Part shown: in pieces, positions 1-10,973 of the stretch
Numbering within the stretch: position 1 is the stretch's first letter
Layout of the letters: each line of letters opens with the position of its first letter
Assembly (NCBI GenBank): GCA_020747065.1
Contig: JAGMVK010000014.1
Span: forward strand, 372,001 to 436,000
Source of the DNA: Cadophora sp. MPI-SDFR-AT-0126
Lineage: Eukaryota > Ascomycota > Leotiomycetes > Helotiales > Ploettnerulaceae
Length of the DNA stretch: 64,000 nt
Direction of reading: 5' to 3'
Program-made: the position numbers and the translations under genes
Notes under the pieces: generated by a model
Databases searched by the model: none
What the model saw: only the letters and a program-made list of their open reading frames with translations
What the model was told of the DNA's origin: nothing

Positions 1-1084
1 CGGCTCGAGTAGAAGACGAAGCTTACTGTCTGATGGGCATTTTCGGTGTTAACATGCCTATTCTACATGGCGAGGGCGCGAAAGCTTTTCTTCGACTGCA
101 GCAAGAGATTCTTGAACAGTCTGATGATGAGTCCATTTTCGCCTGGGAGAGCGCTTGTCATCTCGACAGTAACAGCAGCGGAATGCTTGCCAGGAATGCC
201 GCTGACTTTGGACATGCCGGTGATATAATTCGGTTACATTTGAAGGGCGCCCCGGTCTTTCCGTTTGAGATGACGAATAAGGGTTTGCGAATACGACTGC
301 AGCTTATGCCAATAGGTGTGCCCGAATCTTCTGCAGACGTTTCTGAACTAGAGTTTCTTGCCTCACTACGCTGCCGACGACGATCGATCCCATATCCTCT
401 TGCAATAAAGTTAAAATCACGGGCTGACAGTCCCGTAAGCTTCACGGGTTTCTTTGTCCATATTGATTGTCGATCCTGCGATTGAAAGGAGGCAACGAGA
501 TGCGACATGGTGCGGCGTTGCTGACAACCAGGCAAGACACATTTTATAGGATAAATAATGATCGCTTATTTTACAGACTCGAGTCTCCTGATGAAAGTAC
601 TCGCGTTGTCTTTGTCACCAATCCACAGCCTCCAGATCAAGTCCAATTGCGTGAGCTTCCGGCTTGTTGATTTCAAGTTTTTGTCAAGGAAATGCATGAA
701 CTTGGATATTCCTCCAAGTGGATTCGCCATTGGGACACCCCAAGTTCGCTGACAAGTCTGCGTCAAGATGTACAACTCGAAACTAAAACGTATCAAGGTG
801 TTGCCTGGGCTGTGCTCCGCAAAGATAACTCAGGAGTGGTCCTAGGCATGACTTTTCAAAAGGGCAGGCCAGGAGTACAAATACATGCCGTAGCAGCCCT
901 GGATAGACACATAACCTTGCCACAGCTGTCGAGCAGACCACCTATGGATAGGGCCATAATCTCACTGAACAACAAGCATGACATTGTTACGTTTGTGAAA
1001 AAGGTTACAGATAGAGGTCGCGAAAGTCTACCACAATACCGAGTGTCGATCGCTGTGATCAAGTCCGAAAACGAAGAGTTATGA
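1..1084 (+). CDS. HET-domain (heterokaryon incompatibility) protein, 3' part, apparently disrupted
   Basis: Frame 3 is open from the window edge to a TGA at 483-485. It reads RVEDEAYCLMGIFGVNMPIL followed by HGEGAKAFLRLQQEI, the conserved C-terminal block of HET-domain vegetative-incompatibility proteins. These proteins trigger cell death on non-self fusion in filamentous fungi. The HET core itself lies upstream of the window. Downstream, frame 2 stays protein-like from about 487 to 1084 (QGVAWAVLRK, PQYRVSIAVIKSENEEL) but is broken by a TGA at 668-670. I found no convincing intron that removes it. A weak donor at about 441 (GTTTCT) with an AG near 491 could join frame 3 to frame 2. Either the gene ends at 485 and what follows is a decayed tail, or the whole locus is a pseudogene. 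HET genes are often polymorphic and degenerate. The family call is firm; the structure is not. Confidence 0.6.
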
Positions 1085-1218
1085 TTCTTTGGCGCCATGA
1101 TGGCCCACATATGAACAAGAATTTGGCTGGAAGACTTCCTCACAAGCGCAGTATCCAAGGTAAGAAGATAATTCAGATTCAGTCATGTATCATGCAGTAG
1201 CTAGTTTCCTACTGACCT
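1085..1218. other. Short convergent spacer
   Basis: This is the gap between the HET-like tail on the plus strand and the Zn2Cys6 gene on the minus strand. It presumably contains both 3' ends. No other feature was seen. Confidence 0.4.
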
Positions 1219-3768
1219 TCAAAAGAACCGATTTATATCCTCTCCATCCATCAGCCCCATATCCCACTCCCCGCCCATCGGCATGAATTGCGTATATCCA
1301 TCTACGGCGCCAAAACCCTGCTCACCCGTCACCAGCTCCCCTACCGCCTGAAGATCCAACCACGAGAACTCGTCCTGCTGCGCAAACATATTCACTTGTT
1401 GATTCCTCGCCTGTGGAGGCACGAACCCATTCGCGTCAGGCACATTCGTCGCGCCAGGATTTGGCGTCTGCGATACGCGGGTCTGTGTCTCGGAGTCTTT
1501 GCGCTGCCAGAGTCGGTCGAGGAGTTCGGAGTAGCGGGATGTGAAGTCATTGGGGCGGACGCTGGCTTTTTGGAGGTGTCGAATTACGTCTTTGATCATG
1601 TGTCTGATGCCGAGTTTTTCTTGTGTGGAGAGGACTTCGAAGGACCAGGCCTGTGAGGTTGAGTATGCTGCGTCAATTTCAGAAGCAGGAGGACTTACTT
1701 TGTATAAGAAGACGGCGGAGTTGACGCAATATCTGGCTATGTTTAGAGCGTTTCTTGTTGGGTGGTAAGAGCTTACAAGGAGAAGCGAAGAGGGAGATAT
1801 CTCAGGCAGTTCTCGGCATCGATGTAACTGTTGATGATGCTCAGGAGTGACTTTGCAGCATCAACAGATTCATATATAAAGCGAGCATCTGGTAGAGACG
1901 GTATCCCGTTGTGAGGAGGCTCGTTGGCTGATACTGCGCCTGAAGACTTGGCTGCTACGGCGCGAGTGACGGTTGCTTGGAAAGCATATGCATTGGTGTA
2001 GAGTCGCAGGTACTCATACGACATTTGAAGAGTTGCTTTGATGTTTGGGGGACCTAAGAGAGAAGTTAGGTGATGCTCAAGAACAGGGGGGAGAGCTCAC
2101 AAGTTAACGTCCCCCAGATACTCTTCCATCCCTCAATCGCCCGTCTGAAATCATCGACGTACTTCACATAGTTACCGGCCAACATCAGCTTCATGCTACT
2201 GCCCATCCCAGAGTAGAGGACATCGTGGACATTGCTGAAGAGTTGTGTGAGATCCAGATTAGCTTGTAGCACACTTGCATAGTCTGTCTCGTCTGGTGTC
2301 GTTGGCTGCAGAGGACGAAAATCATCGAAAACTTGACGGCCATGTCGGCCAATACCCGAAAGGACTACAGGGCCGCGAGACCAGAACGCTCTCCCGATAC
2401 GAGCAGATAGCTGCCTGTCGGAAATGTAACAGGCTTGAGAAACATTAGCGAATAGCTTAGCGAGGGTCACAACACTTGCCTGCCCAGGTCACCCGCCGCC
2501 TATTGAAGTGCGCTGCTTTGTCTTCATCGTCATGCTTAATTGCCGTGCGATCAAGACCTAGAAAATAACCGATTCTTAATGCTAGTCCAACGTGCATCCA
2601 TGCAGCGCGGTCTTCTTCCCCACACCCGACCTCCTTGCCTTCCGATAGGGAGTCTTGCGGCTCCCACTCAGCGAGCAATAAGAGCGCTTCCACTGCTTCG
2701 ACGTCGCATTTCTTTCCGGCAATGATTTCAGAAACTAGCTGATGCATGTAACTGGAGCAGGTGTGGAGTATGTTGTCTGGTTGGGGTAAATCTCGAGCCG
2801 CGACGGTGATCATAGCTGTTAGAAGATGCGGCTCATTTGTGCACATATATTGCAGGCATTTCGGATCAAAGCTTCGCCTAGGAGCTATAGGGAGATATGG
2901 GTGATAGAATTGCTGGAATCTGGCAGTTCGTCAGAATCAAATCAACCGCCAACAGATGCTGAGAGGTTTCACCGAATTATTAGTCGGGATATTTGAGCAA
3001 CACTCAAAAGACCTTGAGACACAAGCGCATATTGCACTTGGCCCGGTGGGAATTGGTCATTCCTTGTAGAGCCATTTGCAACTGCTTCAGGCGACATGAC
3101 TATTGGTCGATCTGAAGTATGAGATCTTTGACCTGGCGTTGCATACGTATCGAGCTGAGCAGCTTGGCTGAGCATGTTCAACGCCTCGGAAGTTGCATGC
3201 AAGTCCGTCGAGGCAATAGTCTCCTCAATGTTGGCAGATGTTATCGGCCCATCTTGTCCATATGTCTCTCTTTCAGCCGGTGACCGATGCGAGAAATGGT
3301 CTGGAATGCCGGCGGCATATGAATTCGACCTGGATTCTTCCACGACCGGTAATGGCCTTGATGAGCTACTGAGCGGTGCAGTTACCGTCTAGATCATCGT
3401 CATTAGTTAAGAGCCGCAATATCAGAGATTCGCGAGCTGCACTGACACTCCTCCGCACCCGCTTGCCGCCTCTCCTCGACGTAGCCAGGACACATTCTGC
3501 TTGATCTCGAACACAGGATTCACATGGCGGTATTCCAGGCTGGCCATTGGATCCTCTGGTGACACTCGTGAGCTTGTGATACTTGTTGTCTGCATATGCT
3601 TGAATTGCCAACTCACAAGTTACACTTTGATTTTCGTTGTCGACATCGGATACAAGCCCGCGAAATCCTTTTCAGCGGCTTCGAATCTCTTGATGGTTCA
3701 TTGTCCATTCGGCTGTTGTCTGTCGGGTATTGCCCCGCATCACTCCTGAAACTCTCGCCGGGTATCAT
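1219..3768 (-). CDS. Zn2Cys6 binuclear-cluster transcription factor (multi-exon)
   Basis: The DNA-binding cluster is split by an intron. The first exon encodes ACIRCRQRKSKCN and ends at a GTGAGT donor near 3617. The second exon resumes with PCESCVRDQAEC and the basic stretch RRGGKRVRRS. This gives the six cysteines of a Gal4-type cluster. Later exons (about 2969-3330, 2460-2846, 2070-2460, 1773-2020, 1219-1599) carry a middle region with the helical pattern of the fungal-specific regulator domain, for example LAEWEPQDS and WMHVGLALRIGYFLGLDRT. The C-terminus is acidic and aromatic (GGEWDMGLMDGEDINRFF). The start at 3768 has A at -3; an in-frame ATG at 3708 is the alternative. It is a nuclear regulator. 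It is divergent from the ACS permease beginning 365 bp away, so that permease is a natural target candidate. Exact intron borders in the middle are approximate. Confidence 0.85.
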
Positions 3769-4133
3769 CGTCAATTGTAGAATCTGGGGAAGTGAAGCTG
3801 TCCCCAGCCGGCAACAGCATCGATCGTTCTTACGGAGACCGAGGGTGCGGATTGAAGTTTGCGATCAATAGCCGGATAGCGGGGTACCCTGTGTTGCCAA
3901 GTCAATAACCGCCCATTAATCTCAAGCCACATTCCGAGTCGCCACAACAGTCAGCCATTTGCCGTCTGCACTACCGTTTCTGGACCAACTCAACAAAACT
4001 TTATTTCTCCTGTTTATTTCAGCTTCATGTGTTTCTCAATTGCCGCAACGGCTAACAGAGGCTCCACGCGGGGTACAATCTGGGGTACGATCGGCAACTG
4101 CATTGACAAAGTGAAGATAAATTTTGTATATGG
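3769..4133. promoter_or_regulatory. Divergent promoter between Zn2Cys6 regulator and ACS permease
   Basis: This 365-bp spacer separates the start codons of two divergently transcribed genes and must hold both promoters. One AGATAA (HGATAR, GATA-factor-type) site is visible near 4113. No strong palindromic CGG pair of a Zn2Cys6 operator stood out on reading. Confidence 0.5.
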
Positions 4134-5983
4134 ATGAACAGATATCCCCACGACATGATGGTATCAAGCTCTCAGTCACAACCATCCCCATCCACTTCCT
4201 CACCCGATTCAATCCAATCTTCAATACGAGCAATGGCGACCCTCTCGACTGGAAAGCCAGAGTCTGCATCAACGAAGGCGCAGATGGAATTCGCGGAGGA
4301 CATTGAAGCTTCCAGGACCTCGAGCAAGGAGCAACACACTATGGATCGCGTGTCCCTCACAGAAGAAGACGTAAGTACAGTTCTTTATCAATTGCAATTG
4401 GAACTTTGAAAGCTTTTGGCGCTGACGATTGTCTCGATACAGAACAAGAAAATTTGCCGCAAGACCGATAAAGTTATTCTTTCTATCCTCGTCTGGGTCT
4501 ACTTCCTCCAGGTCGGTTTTCCACATTCTCATGTTTTGTCTTGAACCATCAATTACTGACAATTGAGTTCTCAAGATCTTGGACAAGTCTGTCTTGGGAT
4601 ACGGAAGCATATTTGGTCTACAACAGGATACCCACCTCAAAGGCAATCAGTACTCCTTAGTCGGATCAATCGCGCCAATTGCTCAGTTAGCATGGCAACC
4701 ATTCTCGTCCATCCTCATTGTGAAAGTTCCTCATCGGATATTGATGCCAGCAATGATCCTGGGATGGGGTATCGCTCAAACTTCCATGGCTGCTTGCCAC
4801 AGCTATTCTGGGCTCCTCGCCACTCGATTCTTTCTCGGGTTGTTCGAGGGAGGGTGTCTACCCCTCTTCAGTGTGATCACCAACCAATGGTATCGACGAG
4901 CTGAGCAGCCTATTCGAGTCGCTGCCTGGTATGGGACAAATGGAATGGCCACAATCGTTGCATCAGCATTGTCTTTTGGCCTGGGACACATTCCTTCGGA
5001 GACACTTAAGTCCTGGCAAATGTATGTCGGCTCCAACACATATTCCATCATTCTGTTAACAACTCTCCAGTATCTTCCTATTTGTTGGCCTTGTTACAAT
5101 CGTCACTGCTCCATTCGTCTACTGGAAGCTCGATAACGATGTCGCCACTGCACGATTTCTTGACGAGACGGAGCGCGCCCAAGCCGTTGAGAGACTGCGA
5201 GCCAATCAGACTGGAATCGGCTCGAGAGAGTTCGAATGGAGTCACGTATGGGAGGTGTTCCTTGAGCCAAAGACTTATCTTTGGTTCAGTATGGCCCTCT
5301 TGTTGAACGTTGGAGCTTCGGTCACCAACACTTTCGGACCTTTGATCTTGAAGGGACTTGGATTCGACAAGTACATCACTTCGCTCTTGAACATGCCTTT
5401 CGGAGCTGTCCAATTGATCATCATTTTGATCGCCTCCTATGCTGCTCAGAAGGCTCGTCTCAAGGCGCCAGTTCTTGTTGCCCTCGTTGTTCCTGTCGTT
5501 GCAGGTCTTGCAATGCTTTATGCAATTCCCAGATCTGATACAGCTGGCTTGCTCGGAGGATATTACCTTTTAGCTTTCCTTTTCGGTAGCAATCCTCTCA
5601 TCGTGTCATGGATTGTTGGAAATACTGCTGGAACAACCAAGAAGTCCATCATCATGTCTCTCTACAATGCCGGATCTTCAGCTGGGAACATCATCGGACC
5701 TCTTCTATTCAACGCCAAAGACGCACCAAAGTATCTTCCCGGTCTCCGAGCTGTTCTTGGCATTTTTGTCGCGCTTGCGATTATCATCTTGTTGCAACTT
5801 GCGAACTTGATGTTTTTGAATAAACTACAAGCCAAGAAGCGAGTGTCGAATGGGAAGCAGGCTGTCATTCATGATGCTTCTATGGAGGATCATTATGTTG
5901 CTGTGGATACGACTGCGGGCGTTGGAGAGCATGCGTTTGACTTGACTGATCGCAAGAATGACGAGTTTGTGTATATTTACTGA
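4134..5983 (+). CDS. MFS permease of the anion:cation symporter (ACS, Dal5/allantoate permease-like) family
   Basis: Four exons (4134-4370, 4443-4511, 4576-5021, 5071-5983) give a 554-residue protein with all reading phases consistent. The signature CRKTDKVILSILVWVYFLQ-ILDKSVLGYG in the first membrane segment, and the charged tail DLTDRKNDEFVYIY, are typical of Dal5/Tna1-type permeases. These carry organic anions such as allantoate, ureidosuccinate, nicotinate or related carboxylates across the plasma membrane. About twelve hydrophobic segments are present, split by a central loop after VYWKLDNDVATARFLDE. The N-terminal ~80 residues are Ser/Thr-rich and cytosolic. The ATG at 4134 is the first in frame. 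The substrate cannot be told from sequence. The divergent Zn2Cys6 gene suggests inducible, substrate-linked expression (inference). Confidence 0.92.
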
Positions 5984-6193
5984 GGGAAGCGATAATTTTT
6001 GGTACACGACAGCAGGTTGTATATATGCGTTATGATATTATGTTTATGCTTTCGTCTTTGCGGCAATCATTTACCTTAATTTCATCCAAGCTTTCTCACA
6101 CCCGGAATCAAGATCAGAATGCTCGATCGGTGCCATTTGACCTGATAGGCTGAACACAGCTGTTGAGAAACTATGAAAGTGCCTGCTTTTGAG
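5984..6193. other. Convergent 3' spacer
   Basis: This 210-bp spacer lies between the stop codons of the ACS permease and the DUF3425 gene. It presumably holds both polyadenylation regions. No further feature was seen. Confidence 0.4.
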
Positions 6194-7197
6194 TCAGTAT
6201 CCCAGAACCATTCCCTCGTGAAGCCTCTCCCTAATCTCCCCCATCGATAGCCCCTTCTCATCCCTCGCTCCTCTCCAAAAGTTCGTAGCCCGCAACACCT
6301 CATCGTCCATCAAAAACCACCACTTAATCGCAAATCTCTCACCAATCTCCCAGCCAGCCTCATTCCAAGGCGTGTTCCCCCAAACCTTGATATCTCTCGT
6401 AATATCACTCCAGATTTCCACGCCACTTATGACATGTTGAGATCGTAGCATCCTGTCTCGAACAGAGGGGAAAGGGATCAGATCCACGTAGGGAAGATGC
6501 GGCGTTGTGGCTTGAAGATGGGTGGGTGTAAGAGCAGAGGGGGTAGTCAGCGTGGGCGGGATGTGGATTTCGTGGGAGCGGATTTCTTTGTGGCAATCTA
6601 TATGGAGGATGGCTGCATTGAGGAGGAGGGCAGAGAGAGTTCCCAGTGCGCGGACAACGATTAGTTGATCGGTGAGTGGTGAAGGAGCCTGGTATGTGCT
6701 GACTGCCGCGTTGGGTTGAGGCTTGACTGCCTGAGATTCTAGAAAATCTTTTCCGAGCGTGGTGTCAGGAGTGCTTTCGAAATCCTGAAGTGTTCCTGAG
6801 AAAGTGGAATCTTGGAGCGAGTTCGCTTGGTAGTCAAGCGAGTTCAAGAAAGACAAATCGATGTGACTTAATTCGCCTGCGAGTTCTGCGGGATAGCTGA
6901 TACTTCCATACTCATCGATTATCCCTGAATCGTTATCACGGCCTGTATCTCGGACATTCTCCTCTGCGTCTGTGATAGAAAGTGGGTTCGTCCAATTCGC
7001 CTTCTTGGCCCTGGGCTTCCTCCCGTACTTCAATCCTTCAGACAAGGTCAGCAGAGCTTTCTGCAAAACTCTGGAAATATTTATAACATACTATGTGCTC
7101 TCTGCGCAATCCTATTCTGGATCCTTCTCCGCGTTGCAGCGTCCTGTACGACCGACCAATCATCCCTATGTCCAAGAACTGTCGCAACATCCGTCAT
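6194..7197 (-). CDS. bZIP-like protein with C-terminal DUF3425 domain
   Basis: The C-terminal half matches the DUF3425 pattern of fungal bZIP-like regulators: RDRMLRSQHVISGVEIWSDI, WGNTPWNEAGWEIGERFAIK, WWFLMDDEVLRATNFWRGAR. A separate first exon (7197-7092) supplies the basic region: an ATG, then DDWSVVQDAATRRRIQNRIA and QRAH. An intron at 7091-7036 (donor GTATGT, branch GCTGAC, acceptor AAG) joins it in frame to RLKYGRKPRAKK. The result is 315 residues. No leucine-zipper heptads follow the basic region, as in many DUF3425 proteins. It is probably a nuclear DNA-binding regulator with unknown target. It is divergent from the SDR gene. The unspliced second exon has no ATG start of its own, which supports the two-exon model. 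Confidence 0.82.
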
Positions 7198-7806
7198 CGT
7201 ATGAACCCGAGGAATGTTGCTTCAAAGCACTTGATTAAAGTCATTCGAAATCCTAATTTCCGTCACGAAGTTGGAAGTATGGTCAGAAAGCAGGGTTTTG
7301 GTCAGCTTTATGTTTGAGATTGTGGTCAACTGTCCTCGCTTCATGGATGTCACGATCACTAAACATAATGACCACCAAGGCTTAATTATTCAGCCGCTAG
7401 GAACAATTATGGAAGGAAATTTCATTGGATAGAAGAATCTGACCAGCATTAGTGGCATTCCACTGTGGTCAGCTAGCGTTCTTGGAGGCACTTTCGGTCT
7501 ATTTGTGCTGCTCAGGATACAACATATCCTAGGTATCATCTGAAAAATTGCTTGCTGACCATGAAAGATTCTCATTCTGCCATGGAAGGTCAGAAATATG
7601 ACCGTGAAGTTCAGATTCGATGATTTCTCAGCGAGTCTGTTGGAATCAGACCAAAAAAGTGGTGGGACGCGAATATATGAAGCCTGAAGTCCTGGCGCCA
7701 ATGGTCTTGACAAACATCTTCAATAAATCTTCATTACATCGAATTCATCACTTATCCAAGAAAATACTCCATTTGAGTCGAAAGACGAAACAATTCCACC
7801 TCCAGG
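7198..7806. promoter_or_regulatory. Divergent promoter between bZIP-like gene and SDR gene
   Basis: This 609-bp spacer between divergent start codons must carry both promoters. The start of the SDR is preceded by A/C-rich sequence (caattccacctccagg). I saw no repeat, tRNA or additional coding region. Confidence 0.4.
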
Positions 7807-8749
7807 ATGGCACCATTCCCCTCGTTCACGAAGACTTGGCACAGTTCCTCATACCCAGCCATCTCTCCATCTCGCCCAGAACTGTCCTTAGCTGGCAAGT
7901 CTGTAGTCATCACAGGCGGTGGATCAGGAATCGGTCTCGCAATCACAAAATCTGTCGCTAAAGCAGGAGCGTCACACGTTGCCATTCTCGGTCGTCGCGC
8001 CGAAGTCCTCGCTGAAGCCGCCAGAGCGGTCGACATACTCGTGGGAGACAAGACCACAGTACACACAATCAGCACGGATGTCGCCAACAAGGAACAAGTC
8101 AATCGGGCATTCGCTCAGATCCGTACCGAGATCGGAAAGGGCTTCGACGTCTTAATCCTCAACGCTGGCTTTTACTCCGGCGTCCGTCCCCTTGGGACCG
8201 AGACCGTTGACGAGTGGCAGACAGTCTTCAATATCAATATCCTCGGACCCTACCTGGTTTCGACCGCTTTCATCTCAGCAGCAGTTCCGAACGCGACCAT
8301 CATCAACATCTCAAGTGCAATTGCGCATCTTGATCCCTTTCCCGGCTTCGCATCCTATGCAGCGACCAAGCTAGCTGGGTCAAAGATCATGCAGTATGTG
8401 CAACAGGAAAATCCTGAAATGCATGTCGTGGATGTACACCCTGGGCAAGTAAGAGAGACAGATATGTCCAGCAAGGCGACTGGAGAGCGTTACGAAGGTG
8501 TATCGCATATTGATGATGGTAGGTCCTGATGACCATGTGCAATTTTGTGACTTGGCTAAAATGATTTTGCTAGCTGAACTGGCTGGTGATTTTGTTGTTT
8601 GGGCTGCCAGCAAAGAGGCTAGATTTCTCAAGGGGAAGCTAGCTTGGGTGAACTGGGACGTTGAGGACTTGAAGGCCGCCGCAAAGGAAATCGAGAGCAC
8701 AAGAGTGTTGACCCTTGGTCTTGATGGATTTTATCCGGGCAGGTATTGA
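7807..8749 (+). CDS. Classical short-chain dehydrogenase/reductase (SDR)
   Basis: Two exons (7807-8518, 8574-8749; intron GTAGGT...TTGCTAG of 55 nt) encode 295 residues. It has the Rossmann cofactor motif TGGGSGIG, the structural motif LNAG, the catalytic Ser in INISSAIAH, and the catalytic YxxxK as YAATK. It is therefore expected to be an active NAD(P)-dependent oxidoreductase. No signal peptide or membrane segment is evident, so it is probably cytosolic. RR follows the first beta-alpha unit (LGRRAEVLAEAAR), a position that often favours NADP(H) (inference). The substrate is unknown. It lies between a DUF3425 regulator, from which it diverges, and a convergent ACS permease. Confidence 0.93.
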
Positions 8750-9221
8750 AACAAGGCATTGTGAAAGTGACTGCTTCCCGCAATCTGTAATGTCTTCAGG
8801 GCAATCAGGAGAATTATGTAGGAATGAATGAATCAGGTTGAACAAGACCGGCCACAGTTCCCCTTTAGGATCCAATACTGGGACCAGGAGGAAGTTGCAC
8901 GTGCAAACGTATCAATTTTGGATCAGCACCACTTGTGCATCGCTTGCTCTTAACAAGCGACGGGAGTAGGAACTCGTACGGTACGAAGTATTGGAGTGTT
9001 GAATTCAAAATGAAGGACATTTGCGCGGACAGAGGTCGCTATTTCTCATGCCGGGATTGCGGTCATCTCCATCCAGGGCGTTCGAAGTTCTGCAACACGA
9101 AGCGCGAAATTTGGAATCGGTAACACCCTTCATCATTTTCAGAAGTTCTCATTACATCGTCGTTAGTCATTTACATTCATCTACTTATAACATACCACCA
9201 TTTCAATCTCATTAGAAGCTA
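8750..9221. other. Convergent 3' spacer
   Basis: This 472-bp gap separates the SDR stop and the stop of the second ACS permease. It should contain the two transcript ends. A short open frame (9021-9215) has no recognisable content. Confidence 0.4.
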
Positions 9222-10973
9222 TCAGTAAATGTATCTAAAGTTTTGATTCTAGAACATAGTTAGCTTCGACTAACCAAGTGTATCGATTCAGAACATACCT
9301 CGAAGTCGGTAAGATCCCCACCATCTTCTTCAACAGCATTAAACTCGGCATTTATTCCAGCCGGGGCGGCTGCGTCTCTCTTCTTGTTGCGAGCAATGAG
9401 AAGCGTTCTCAGCGACAGAGCCACTGCCACCTGCGTCACCGAACAAGCAAGGATGACTTTACAGCCGGTAGGGTATTTTGGCGATTCGCTGGCGATGAAT
9501 GCGTGCGGACCAATGATATTTCCGACGCAATAGGTCATGAACACAATAGCCACACCTGTCGTACGTTTCGTGTATCCTCCCAAGTTGGTAGCAGGCATCT
9601 GCAGAGCGAGGACGAGACCCGTCACGTATGAGCCGGAAATGTAGTAACTAGTCCAAGGTCAGCTATCAGCATTGAAGAGCATATGAAAGTACGTACCCAA
9701 AAAGAACACCAACTTTCTCAGCTTGCGTCTCACGGCCCATTTTCCACAAGAGCGAAGCGCCAATAATGGTAGGCACTAGGTACATCATCATGACGATGGT
9801 TCGAGCATTCTTGAAGCGCGATGCAAGGAAAGTTCCACCTAGGATCCAAAACACTTGAAAAGCTCCCTGTGGGATACCAAGGGCAGTGGTTAAGAGCGGC
9901 TTCTTGACCAGGCCCTTGATAATGAGCTTGCCAAAATTCGCAATTCCACCATTGATAACCTCGTTGAGAAGCATGTAGAGCGCGAGGAGTAGAACTTGTG
10001 GGTCGAGAATAGCCTCCTTAATTTGGTACCACTTGATTGTTCTGTTGAGAACTCCAGTTCGTCCGAGTTTAGCACGTCCAATGAGGACAGCTTTGTCCTC
10101 CAGACTGAATCGTTTGGCAGAGATGATGTTGTCCGGAAGAAGCCAGAGGATCAAGCATCCCCAGAGAACAGTCACTGCACCGCAGATGAGGAAAATGAGC
10201 TTCCAAACTGGGAAGGAGTCGACCTGTCCGATGCAGTAGGTGAGGACGCCTCCAACCATCGACCCGACACCGTTGCAGCAGTAGAAAACTCCAGCTCGAA
10301 ATGGCTGTTCTTGACGCGTGTACCACTTCACATAGTCAGTAAATTGAAGAAGGCACGATGAAAGAATGCATACCATGCCAACAATCATCATGAAGCAAGG
10401 CGTGATTGGTGCTTCAAACACGCCCAAAAGAAAGCGGCATATTGCGAGCCCGGTGAAATTACTGCAAGACGCCGTAATCATCAGGATGCTCCCCCAAGAA
10501 ATGATGCACCCAGCTACAACCTTTGCCATCAAAGTCTTCTGTGCTAAATATGACCATGGGTACTCGGCTAGGTTGACAGATGAGTATATTTCTGTTGCCA
10601 GGCTTGGAGCCAGGTTGAACTTACCGAACAGGTAGGCAAAGTAGAAAATGCTGCCTAGCCAGCTGTACTGGTATAATGAAGTATTTGTATCTGTCAGGAT
10701 ATCAAATACCGCCGAATAAGCCAGTGCGGACTTGTCAATATATTGAAGCACATAAGTGCCAGCAAGAAGAGGTAGCAAAATCAAGTCAATCTTCCGCACC
10801 AATCGCTTGTTGAGGTCTTTGTCGGCAAGCAATTCCTGGATGTACTCTGGACTGAAGTTATTATCGCGTAGGAAAATATCAGCTTCATCCAGGTTTGATA
10901 TCTCTCCTTCACTGAACTCGGCGACCTTCGGGTTGGAGTTGGTCTTCTCCATCTTTTCGTTTGAAGGATCCAT
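9222..10973 (-). CDS. Second MFS permease of the ACS (Dal5-like) family
   Basis: The first membrane region reads LVRKIDLILLPLLAGTYVLQ then YIDKSALAYSAVF, the ACS-family signature. Loop motifs RFLLGVFEAPITPCFMMIVGM and WYTRQEQPFRAGVFYCCNG are also typical. Introns were placed by frame and motif: after FAYLF (GTAAGT...CCTAG), after IVGM (GTATGC, branch TACTGAC, ...GAAG), after GVLFG (GTACGT...ACTAG), and near the end at 9298-9249 (GTATGT, branch GCTAAC, TTCTAG). The last intron reveals a 27-nt terminal exon (9248-9222) encoding NQNFRYIY. This gives the tail DLTDFENQNFRYIY, like its paralogue at 4134-5983. The start at 10973 is preferred; an in-frame ATG at 11030 would add 19 residues. It is predicted to be a plasma-membrane importer of an organic anion, substrate unknown. 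Confidence 0.9.
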
